From contig NC_079368.1 of NCBI RefSeq assembly GCF_021018895.1, positions 11,828,001-11,892,000 on the forward strand: DNA of 64,000 bases. Direction: 5' to 3'. Shown one piece after another: positions 37,339 through 49,708 of this stretch; position 1 is the stretch's first letter, and each line of letters opens with the position of its first letter. Made by a program: the position numbers and the translations under genes. A model generated the notes under the pieces. It worked only from the letters and a program-made list of their open reading frames with translations. It made no database searches and was not told where the DNA came from. This DNA comes from Seriola aureovittata (taxonomy: Eukaryota > Chordata > Actinopteri > Carangiformes > Carangidae).

Positions 37339-40300
37339 ATGTTAAAATAAGGTTTAACTTTCCTTTTACTTACAACTGTGTAGGAAGAGCAGCAGGGGCT
37401 TGAGAAAGAGTTGGCGCAGGAGTAAGGGCAAGGTTAAACATTCTCTCGACCTTGTTACACGGTAGGATGGATATTTGAGGGGAAAAAACAATATGAAGAA
37501 GCACTTTTAATATTTGCCACTAATGCAGAATGTGTCACTGTGATGGAACATGCAGTGATGTTATAGACAGAGACTTTACAGAGAAGCACAGACCTTCACA
37601 CGCCGTGTCACTTTTGATACTTAATTCCTCCCATATTCTCTTTGTTTGTTTCATATTGGCCTATTTACAGCTTGCTGAGGGTAAAGATTCACAGTAAAAA
37701 AAAAAAAAAAAAAAAATGTAAAGTGTGTGAGCCATTGTTTACTTTTTCGAAAATGGTGCACATGTCAGCTTCCCTGCGGAACGGGGAGAAGAGTGCTTTT
37801 ACATCTGCCATTCTTCGATAAACACACCACCAGCCTTGCTTCTCTTTCTCCCCTCTCTCCCTCCCTCCCTCCATCTCTCTCTTTCCATCTCCCTCTCTGG
37901 TTTTTACTTTCCCTCTCCTTAAACGTGAGATGAGAGGAGGCAGCCAGGATAATTGGCCATGCGTCAGTTGGGCTGTTTGATCACGTAACGCGGCGGAGGC
38001 TACACACCTACGTGCCGCTCAACAAACCGTCAAATGTAGCACCGGAGGCAGAACACGGCTCCAAAGGGAGCGGGGGACCCGTGCTGTGTAATGATGGTAA
38101 AATGGAGCAGTTTTGCCTGTGCTGGTTTTACGTGTGTGCGTGTGTTTGTGTGTGTACGTGTGTGTGTTTGACTATCAGCTGCAACACAGCTTTGAGGGCT
38201 ACAACTGGGATTACATTTTTGTGTTGTTCATGTTTTAAGTCCCCCCCAAAAAGCTCAAGAACCCACATATCCACCACCCAAACGCCCGTGGCTCCTAAAG
38301 AGCCAAAGCTTGAACATTAATGCATAATCTGCTTTCACACTTTACTGTCTATACTACAGTATATGCCATGCCCATAATTGTCAAGACAATTATGACAGTG
38401 GTAAAAAAAAAGTGATTCTATTTTCATAAGCATCAAATGACTTCTTAGATCTCTCCCTCCCTCCCTGCTGTGTTATTGTTTATTTCTGCTGTAGAGGCAG
38501 GCGGTAGGTATATTTTGATAAGAGCCATGCCGGGGAGACTGTGCAGGCTCCCAAGGGAGCAGCACTGTCTGTAGCATCAGCCACTGTCAAACCACTGAAC
38601 CATTTAACAGCGTTCACGGCAAGATCTGCCTCCTCTTTTAACCCCACCGACTCAAAGGTAGGCTCTGACATTGTACCTAGACAGATGTGAAGGGGCTCAG
38701 CCTCTTCTTAACCCCCCCTTTTCCTTTACTCCATCTCTCCTGCGTCCACTTCCCCTCTCTTTTTCTTTTCTTGTCTTTTTCCAATTTTCCTGTAGTTTTC
38801 CAAGTGTAATGGGGTGAGCAGTGGGACTGGGGAGTGTGCTAGACAGGTTGGCTGGTCGGGAACAATACAGGCTTTAAACCTTACTGACACACCTCACTGA
38901 GTCTGCAGAGGAGTGGGTGGGCCAAGTCTGCATGTCACTGTATGTGTGTATATGTGCATGTGTTATATTTTTTTTCAGTGCCCTTAGCTCTTTAGAGTTA
39001 TGCTGGGATACAGGTTAAAGGCCACCACTTACAGTTTTCATACTTTTCAACAATCATTCGAATTCTCCAACTTTATGATTTCCTACATGTAAAGCTACAT
39101 TAGGTAAAATTTATCCACAGGGATATTTACACACTTTTTCTCTCAGCAACGTAGTTCGTTATCTCTCCTGTTAATACAATTACTAGTGACCAGAATTTGC
39201 ATAACCTTTAGGAAAAGTTGGAATGATTCCGTGTGAAGAGATGCACCTGACACCAGTGCGGAAACACCAACGCTGCCAAAGCCATTTGCTATGGTACATT
39301 TTTAGTGTGTTTGTTCTTTTTTGCCCTGTGTGTGTTTGAGTGGTTATGTAGGTGGATATGCATGCGTACACGTGTGTTTTCAATCACCTTTTGAGCATGT
39401 GTCATGTGCACATGTCTGCCCATTTGTCTTTGAGTCCATGCTGGTGTGTGCACTAATTGCCGGCTCACTTAGAAAATTGTGTGATCAAGAGTAATTTAAT
39501 ACCTCCCTTTTAAAAATGCATCATTAGATTTCCATATGGCATCAGTAATTTGCATGTGTATGCATAGGAGATCCGTGTTTTTGTAGGACATCAAAAGCTT
39601 TCATTTCAACTTCATTGCATACACACATACAATTTATTCCCTAACAATCGACCACAGGGGTGATGTCGAGGTTGTGAAATTCTGTTCAAACACTTCACAA
39701 CCCCATTCTGATAGTACTGATTTGAATTCCACTTCCACTAATTTCCCCATATGACGACGTCGGCAGCTCCCTATAGATAAAAAAGGATTGAGTTAGAACA
39801 TGTATAGCAAGCACATTCACCCCCACTGCAACCCCCCTCCCCTCCTCGCCCTTTCTGGCTCTTTGAACTCTTTCTCAGAGAAAGCACAGCAGCCTATTCA
39901 GCGGGGAGAGAGGTTCTGTAGTGACGCGAGATAGCTAGGCTGAGGCTCTGACTGGCATTGGAGGTGCTTGTGGGGATTGAGGCTACTTGGGAATGGCGTT
40001 TGTTAATATTTAATAAGAGCAGCTCCTCACTAGATCATATCTCTGCCTGAGTTTATACACACTGTCAGCCAGGGACGTGCACCCGCATGCTTCCATGTAA
40101 TTATGTGCAAGGTAGGAGGGTTTGTGTGTGTCTGTATGCACATGTGGCGTGATGCTTCCAGTTTATGGATGATTCTTTTTTATGCCGCTCTCTTCCTGTC
40201 CTTGTAGATGCTGAGAGGGCCTTGTTTAAAAAAGTTACCACACAAGCAAGCGGTTGTTTACTAATCTTAATGAGAAGAGCTGGGTCTTTGCTCTCTGGTT

Positions 40301-43300
40301 GTGTTCATGTGTGTACGTGTCAGTGTTCATTTTCTCTAAATCATGGTCCAATGAAATCACAGAAAAGAATATGTTTCATGGCCCTTGAGAATGTGTATTA
40401 TGCATGCCATTTATTTTTTTCCCCATTTCCTCTGAGTGGTCACAATAGCTTTTGTGTATCACTCTTGAAAAGCTCAAGGATATGAACATTTTCCTGGCAC
40501 CTTCTATTGAGAAAGCACAGACAAAAATGGCTGGCTTATTGAGAGCAGCCAGCACTTCGTGATGAAGAGTCAGTGTGATTCGCCGAGGGCTTGAAAACAA
40601 TAATGCGAACAAGGGCACTAAACAAGTGGGTTTTAATGAAATGCTCCCATCAAGACAATACATTCCTCGGTGTTCTTCATCCAGGCTGCTTGGTTCAAGT
40701 ACGCGGGGGAAGCCAGAGAAATCTTAACCCCTATCTTACTGTCACTGCAATATTCACCACAAAGAGAGACGAAAACAAAGACAGACACAGAGGAGGACAG
40801 AAAAACAAATATAGAGCAGAAGAAGGCTTGCCCTGATTCTCTGTCACAACAAAAACACCACCATCACGACTACACCTCCTTCTTGGTAAGGCAACTTAAT
40901 TGAGATATCAAATATTGCTACTTTCCCCTTCTGTGAAGGGCAGGTGGCCCCTGCTGTGGACTGGTTGGACAGCACCCAGGGATAGAGCCACAAGAGACTG
41001 GGGCTTGGGTCATTTGTGTGTGTGTATGTGTGCATGCGTGTGTCAGAGTGTGTATTGGGGGAATCACAGCAGGAGGCCTCCCATAATAAGGCTGTCTGAG
41101 CGAGCAGTGGGCCGCAACTGACGAAGAGGACCCCAGCTGTCACAGGCCTGGCAGGCGGTCCACAGTGGCTCATAGCCTCCTTCTACCCACATACGCACAC
41201 ATACAAGCACAGAAGTACCCCAAGGCACCTGCACGACCCTGCTTGACACCCTATGAGATGAACACACAAGGAGGCATGGATAGACAGAAAAACACAGGCA
41301 CAAAAAGAAACACACAGAAGTGCTCAAGAGCCATAGCATTACACACTTGGAGTAAAGCCCCATGACAAGAATGAAGTGGTGCACAAATACACACGCATTC
41401 ACGTACACAAGATTTGGATGGACCAGCCCAATTTGACATTTAAGTGCCTGGCTATAGTGGCTAACATCTGTAGCAGTGGGCTAAGAAAAGCACACAATGG
41501 CCACTGTGGGAGAAACTTGCAGGAGAGTTGTTGAGTCATGTCCAGTTGTCTATTGGTGCTTTGTTTTCACTGCTGCTGCTTTGCCCTTAGCAGCTCTTCT
41601 TTCACAGTTTACGTGAACTATGGAGTTCAGGAACTATTTTGAATTGGGTTAACCTCAGGCCTATTAATGTTTGTAATGTGGAGTCCCATAAGGGTCAATA
41701 CTTAACCCCCTCCTATTCAATATCCATGTGCTTATGTTCAAAGGGGAATGGCACTGATTTTACACACCAAAGCCTGTTTACAGATCTTGAGGAGTCCTGC
41801 ATTGCGTATGTGAAAACTACAATTACCGCCTCACAGTTGTTTGCCTCCGCCAACCAGCCAAGTTGCAGAAAATATGGTCACAATCTCCCCTTGCTGAGTT
41901 ACAAAGTGTTTTTGTAGAACATTAGAATGGCACAACCCTAACCCATCTCTTAATTTTATCCATGTAGACATTTAAGTTAAGTGTTATAATGATACAATTA
42001 TAGGAATTTGTGAGTTATGGCCAAAGATGTGTTTTGCTAGGTCACAGTGACCTTGACCTTTGAGCTCTGACGACTAAATTCTAAGAGGTTCATCTTTGAG
42101 TCCAAGTCAATGTTTGTGTTAAATCTAAATAAATTCCCTCAAGGTGGTCTTGAGATATCAAATTTGGTTTGTTGGGTCACCGTGACCTTGACCTTTGACC
42201 TTTGACCACCAAGATGTAATTATTTCAGTCATTTCAAATTCAAGCGGACATTTGTTCCAAATATGAAGAAATGTGTTAAATGTGTTAAAAATGTGTTACT
42301 GAGATATCGCGTTCACAACTGAACTGGAGGCAGCATTGGTTGTGTCTGAAAATGAACACAATCTGAGTGTGTGGTGTCTACCAAACCTCTGTAGTTTGCC
42401 CCCCCTCTCAGTTTGAGGTTTGTGGCTTGAGCACACATCCTAATATCTGACAGAACTGTCAGCAGTGGAATGAGTTGCATCGTGGGTAATGTAGGCACCA
42501 GCTTTGAGAAGGAAGAAGACTATTCCAAAACAGGCTATTCTTCTGGTTTTGCTATATCATTTTGACTTTTTTCCATCTGTCCATCATGAGTCCAACAATT
42601 TTATAGAAGTCCAATGCTTAGTAATTAACATAACTATGCAGATAACATCCAAATCTTCATAGCTTTCCATAGCCTGTTGACTATGATCCCATCAACCTAG
42701 AGTTTGAAGGCATTTAATGAACAGATTGACTTCAACAAATAAAAACAAATCAGAAATACGTGGTTTCAGTCCTTGGATCCTTAGAATCAGGTCAGATTTT
42801 GGGTGTTGTTGTGGATTAGAATCTAAATTTTAACAGTCACATCACATCACTCTTTTATCATCTGAGATGGGGTCTGAGGATTGATGTCTAGACAGTATCT
42901 CAAAAAGCTGATCCATGCTTTTACTTTCAGCTGGTTAGATTATTGTCTTTTTAGGCCTACTCATAGAAGCTCTTAGGCACCTACAACTTGTCCAAAATGC
43001 AGCTTCCAGGATGTTAATAAAAAATTACTTTTGACTTTTTACCAACTTTTTTTTTAATTATATGTCTAATTTAGTGTTATGCATTTTATGCAATACATAA
43101 AGCATATTTTATTTCTAATATGTAAGATGTGCTAAAAATGCTTACCTTCTGAAATTATTTCTTCCTTTTCTCTCTGGATCTAATGAAACCAAACTAGAGG
43201 GTGCTGTACAACACACAAATCTGCACAAACAGAAAACTCTTCTTCATAAATAGTGATCACATGATAAGATACTGGAGGCCAGCCGGGTAGTGTGGTAAGA

Positions 43301-44320
43301 GAGAAGCAGACCACCCCTCTGATGGTCTGATTTACACTACAGAGAGACAGAATGAGAGAAAGAGAGGAAAATGAGGGACAGAGGATGAGAGGGGGAGAGA
43401 TGCTGTGCTGGAGAGAAATTAAATCAGTGGCTAAATTATTGCATGATTGCCCATTCCCCAAAGACTTGGGCATCATTTGGTAGAAAGTGTCTAATAATTG
43501 GTTTTCGGCCATGTCAGACACATGCAATTCCCCCTACTAATGGCTCTGTTAGGAAGAACTGGGCCTCCTGGGTCAGAGAAAGACAAGAAATAGCCAGACG
43601 GCAAAAAGCGCCCTACGCCCTTCTCCTTTTTTTCCTCAGATAAACGAGGGAACAACAGAGAAAGAGAGAGACACAGGGAGAGAGAGGGAGAGGTGGCAAA
43701 AAGTAGAGAGTGTGTATGTGAGCGAAGAGGAAATGAAGTGGCAATAAGTGCAGCCAAAGGGGAAATGCTCTTCACCGTGAGTTTAATACATCAGACTGGG
43801 GATTTGGCAGCCCGCCACACAGCAATTGTTTACCTTTTTGCTCACTGGCTGCATCTGTTCTGTTTTGTAAACGGCACTAAACTATTCGCCCGTAAACACC
43901 GGAATCAATAACAACTGCTAAGGGAATTCCCTTATCCCGCCCCTCCCTCTCTTTCCCTCCCTCTCTTCCTCATGTTTTCATCCCTTACCACCACCCCTTT
44001 CCCTTCCCCTAGATCTCCTCCTCTCTCCCCTCTCTCTCTGTTCCCTGCCAGTCAAGAGCAGTGTGTGTGTGTGTGTGTGTGTGTGAGACAGAGAGTGTGC
44101 TGTGGAGCTGATGGTGGAACCCACAGGAGAGACAGACAAGGAGAAGACTGATGGCTCGCCAAAAATACCTGCTCTATTTGTTTTTTTCCTTTTGTGTTAC
44201 ATTGTTGTCATTGTTAAAAGCTACAAACTGAAACTGGCCACTGTAGACCCGCAGAGTTTGGTATTTTCAGACATTTTTTACAATGTTTCTGCTCCATATG
44301 AAACATAAAGCCCCCCCTCA

Positions 44321-44360
<40 letters not shown>

Positions 44361-47297
44361 ACACACGCACACACACACACACACACAAACACACACAAAC
44401 ACACACACACAAACACACGCACACACACACACACACTGTTTTCTATTTCACACATTTAGAATGGCACACTGCTTGACATATGTTTCTTTGCTTTGAGGGC
44501 TTCTGATAAGACTCATACTGCTTTATGAGTATCAGAGTAGTATGACTGATCATTGATTTTCTTTTTGTTCATAAGAACATCCTCACACTATAATGTCATA
44601 TGGGCTCTTTTATAAACATATCATTTTTGCCCAGCTTTCAGCACCAGCCCTCCCTTATTGATTCTCAGTACACTGACCTTTGGTTGAACTCTTCTGCCTC
44701 CTAGTGCCCTTCCTCATTCTAGTCCATGAGACATGCTGTGCTCTACGCTATATGACACACCTGGGTGCTTTTAAGCACACCCTCTCCATCAACCAGCTAT
44801 GAGAGCCTCCATTTGGCCTCACTGTTGTGACAAAGGTATAATGAGGTTTAGATGGCTGTGTACTAGACTGCTATGGCTATAAGGCTATTTGGCTAGGGAG
44901 GCGACTATAAATACCTATATAGCCTGGGCGGCAGAGCTCGATGAGAGGCTGAGGCATTGCTAAGCATCAAGGTCATGTGCGACTACTTAGAGTGTGACTT
45001 AGTGAGCAAGTGAACCAGTCATAGGGTCACAGGTTGAGGGAATGAATAGAGTGAATAGTGAGAAAAAAAGACAGACAGAGATGATGCTCTGGAAAAGCTG
45101 ATGCTCCAGATGAAGTGTTGGTTAATAGTTGCTATGCTCAGATGAATGCCCCACAGAAGGTTGTAGTGATAGCTTTTTAGAGACTCCAGCGCCTCTCTCT
45201 GAAATGTGTCCCTGTCTTATCCGGTTGAGATTTTTTTACTCTCAAGTTGTTGACAGCTTTAGTTTGCCCCTGTGTTTAGGCACGGAAAGCTCTGTTGATT
45301 TGCTGGTGACTTCAGAAATAGACATGATTGGTGGTGCGTGCTTGAATGTGTAAGCTAGAGAAAGAGGCTGGCATGTGGGTGTCAGCCAGGTCACGCATGT
45401 AAACATGCAGTATGAGGTAGTCTCTTTAGCACAGATTCCCACTGGACCCCATTACTGAGGAGCTGCTGAGCTGCAGACCCATGCAGCTTAATTACATACA
45501 CACATACACACAAATGCATATGTGCACACACTTGCACATAAATACATGTATACACTTGGACTTGTAAACACAAACAAACTTGAGGTCAGAATATATTCTA
45601 CGGTGACCGCAGTCTGGTTGCAGTGTGGCAATTATCCTGCAAGACTGACATGTGCGAATATGTGTAAAAGTATCTTCTGCAAATGAAGTTATTCATAATG
45701 CCCTGCATTACATTCACATAAACACGTGTGTGCTCATTCGACAAACACAAACACACAAAAACTCATCGACTCTCACTCATAAACACTCATGTTAATATAC
45801 ACAAGTGCCTGCACACACACCGAGCCAAGCCTCATGCATGATTAAACCAAGCTTCCTTGGGGACAGTGTGTTGTCATATTGTCAGTTTTTGTTTAACAAT
45901 ATGGCAAAATTACATTAGGATCCAGAGGCAATAATGTTACAATTATTGGAAAAGTGCCCCCCCCCTCTTCTTTCTTTCCTTCTCAACGCTCAATCATCTC
46001 TCTGCTTTCAGAGTCAAGGCTAATACTGAGCTCATCCATTCCCAAATGCTTTTGCAGTGGAGGAGCTCATTTAAGCGGACACACAAAAGTATTTGTGCAT
46101 GTGTCTGGAAGTATGGCAACGCATCTCCCAGCCGCCCATTCTCCAGCTTAATGCGGAACATCCCCCGGGTGATGGCTTTGGCAGCCTCCAAAATGGGAAA
46201 TCCATATTTGCCGAGGGGGTCATCGGCGGGTTACGGGGAGAAAAGTTTTGTGCCGAGAGAGAAGGATGTGCATGTGTGACTTCTCAGGGAGCAAAGTTTT
46301 GCATATTTTTTCACTGTCTCTTTGTTTATGCTGTGTATTGGGAAAACATGAATGGGTCGATATTTATAAGAGGTGCCGTGCGAGGCAAGACTTCAGGATG
46401 GGGTTGTTTTCTGATGAGTGCATGTAGGTTGGGAGGTTGGGTTGAAAACCTATTTTCATGAAACTGTTTGTTGCTTTACTGAACTGTAAACTGTAGTGCA
46501 GCTCTCCCTCCTCCATCTCTCTGTCAGTCACACATTCACAAGCATATGCACTGTTTATTTTATCTCTTTCCTCTTTTACATTCAGTTTTTTTTTTCTCCC
46601 CCCTCACAGTACCAATGGAGCTTCCCATAAAAAACAGGAGCTTTAGTCTGACCTCCCACCAGTTGAGGGCGTTAACCCAGCTGGCCTGCACTCTGCTGGG
46701 GTTTGAGAGCAATGTGAAGGAGCTGGTCACTAACATGACCTTCATTAACTGTACAGGAGACACTCCCTGTGTAAAAGGTAAGACCCCATCCCTCCAAAAT
46801 ACACACGTGTATACATATTAGACATGTAATAAGGGCTGTAGCTACCACTGAGGTCGCTGAGGTCATACTCTCAGCGTTTTTTCTGTGAATTTGGGAAATC
46901 TTAGTGACCTGAGGTGCAGTTTCTATTTTACAATGTAAAAATAGCAGAGACTTTAAAGGCTGATCCAATATGCCTGTCCCTAAAATTCACAATTTTTTGG
47001 CCAAAAAAATATTGAAATATATTCAGTGTTTCCCTGCTAACATGACAGTGGGGAGCAGATTTTAAAACACCATTTAGACCATCAAGTAGGAGTTAGAATT
47101 TGCAGAAAATTATCAAACAGATAATGAATAATTAAAATGTTAATAATTCCAGTAATTACAAAATTGCAGACTTTGTTCTGTGAGTATGTTGAGGTTACAG
47201 TGGGGAGGGATCTTGACCTCACAATTTCTAAAAACTGTGGCTACAGCCCTGCATGTGTGCCACTCCTCCAGGCATAAACAGTGAAGTTACACCCCCA

Positions 47298-47349
<52 letters not shown>

Positions 47350-49665
47350 TTGTTACTTTTTCTAGCGCGACGTCTGAGTTGTGTCTGAAGAAATGTGTTA
47401 TTTGAGTCGGGAATTATCTTGGGTGTTATATAAGCCTTTAGTATCCTTTTCCTCTCTCCCCTTTGAACTGCTGCTGCAGAGATGTTAAATGAAAGCTTTT
47501 GGTGCATGGGGTAATTTCCATAAAGGTTACATTTACAAAAACAAGACTTGCAGAAAGGCTCAATTTACAGAGAGGTAAACAGCCTTTAAAGGGCAGTTAT
47601 CCAAATCATTAATTCCAGGCAATCAAACGGCTTAATTACCAGAAATTCATCAGATGGGCTTAAAGGTCAAAAAGTGATGCGCTTGCTGCTTCCTCCTTCT
47701 TCCATTCCATGCGGTCTTGTTCGGCTAAATTGCCTCGCCTGGGGTCTTACACTTCGCCTTCTGATTAGGAAACTGCGGCCTTGATGTTCACGCTTTTTAA
47801 TTGCAACCCAACCCAACATCCTGTATGCTTGTCTTCACATCACCCCCCTACCCTCCCCCACACAATCCCCCCTCATGGAATTACCCCATATATAGTTGAT
47901 ACTATCTGGGTTCAAATCAAATCTAAGTCCCAACTTTAGACTCGCAAAGCAGTCGCCATTAGCATTTACTGCCTGTTTCTGCTCCCTCTAAGGCAGTTAT
48001 ACTCTGGTCACTGTGTCTCATTTTGGCTAGTGGGGGAAGAGGGGAGCAATGTGTCCCATATCTAGCTCTGAGTTACATACAGCTGCTTTCATGTTACCGC
48101 ACTCGGCATTCAGTCAGGCTTTTAACACATAACATCATTCAGTGATATGGAAATAGTCATGCTAAATAATGCATAGATTTGAAAGATGCTACAGATACCC
48201 GCCACATAGCTTTTCCTTTTCAAACTGGGATAACTTCTGTATAATTAGAGGTCTCTTGTAAAATTTCACTGACATGATTTGAGAGCTTGACCTGACACAG
48301 ATACTGTTTAATGTCTCTTAAGATGTATTACATGATGTTTGCATTTAAAAAAATATATTGGTCAATTAGGCATCTTGAAGAAGAGTAGAGAGGATTCAGA
48401 CATGACAACGGACTGCAAGAAATCCACAGCAGAAACACTTCTCCACACACCGGAGGTGAGTCTTTTGCATTGCTCCTTTGAAAGACCCTGCAAGAAAGTT
48501 TCTGATCTATTACAACTATTCAATGTCATTAAGCCCTATTATCTTTTTCTATAATTACAAAGAGGCAAGACAATTTATAGCAGTGAAGTAGAACAGGTGA
48601 AATATTCTCTTCAGCACTCAGATATTAATTGGCGGTTGGCTCCTGTTTTTCAGGCACAGGTTCTGGAGTTTAACTGGAGGTCAGCATTTAGGGGACTGGT
48701 CCCTCACATGGAGCATTGTGTTAAAGTGGTACTGGATGATGTTTGTGCCAAGAGTCTACAGCAGGAAGAGGCCTTATATCGTTCAGGACACACCTCCGTC
48801 ATCCTGTGTTGCACAAGTGGACACAGCGCCGTCGCTGCCAGCACCACACATCTCAAAGAAGACTCCTTCTACACGTACTCGGAGAGAGAGACTCCCAAAA
48901 TGATAGCCAAGGTACTCTCTTTTATTCAATATTGAACAGATGTGATTGAGGACATGCTTTAAGCACTTTCAGTTAGTTAGAGTGTAGTTATCCAGTGCTT
49001 CTTAAGAGTGGTGTCTTAACTGTTTTATTTATGAGTCTTCATTAAGTAGACTATAGTTCTGTTAATGACATTGAGTCAGAATTCCTTCATAGTGAGTTTC
49101 AAACACGCAAATGCACTCTAGACAAGAGGCAATACATGAGTTAAATTACAACATCCACAATGTCTGTTCGATGGCTTCACGGTGAGCAGTGTGAAAACTG
49201 GATCATCTCAGAAGTTATACAGGAAAACAGGGGCAAACTGAAATAATAATTCAGGCTGGGAATTTGACTCCAACCCAGGCCACCCACACAAACCATCAGA
49301 CCTCTAATTCTATAGGCTAACGCTATAAGTTGATGTAACAGGTGCTGACTAGTTATAAATTTGGCAATTTGGCCATTGTTCATCTGGGAGGAAAGTTATC
49401 CAGATCACAAAATGCAAACATTTGTGACAGACAAATAAACATGAAAAAAAAAGTCAAATTATTATTATTATTTACTTTAATTTATTTAGTTATTTATTTT
49501 CACAATTACATGTTATTAAAGGAGAAAGTCTACATGTGTACTATACAGTCATAGCAGAAATATTTAAATATGAATATATATACATATATATATATATACA
49601 CACACACACACATTTATTTATAATTATGTCAATTAGTTAAAAGAACATTAGGTGAAGGGCAGCGG

Positions 49666-49708
<43 letters not shown>

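Larger units (their letters stand above)
41640..43020 (+). mobile_element. Decayed L2-like LINE reverse transcriptase, split
   Basis: Pieces in order: 41677-41735 reads GVP-GSIL-PLLFNIHVL (RT GVPQGSVLGPLLF motif, with a stop in place of Gln); 42627-42662 reads NYADNIQIF (catalytic YADD decayed to YADN); 42791-42845 LGVVVD-NLNFNSHI; 42911-42948 IHAF...WLDYC; 42986-43020 QLVQNAASRML. Many stops and shifts; a fossil. About 0.85 kb of other repeat lies between the first two motifs. Confidence 0.75.
36772..46609 (+). other. KIAA0825 intron, largest in window
   Basis: 9.8 kb with (CAA)n, an L2-like reverse transcriptase relic split by a second repeat (41640-43020), CA tracts near 44321-44436, and a complex block at 46000-46280. 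No exon recognised. Confidence 0.6.

Noticed and set aside
37283..37339. Regular array as CRISPR
   Set aside because: Simple trinucleotide repeat without spacers in a vertebrate genome.
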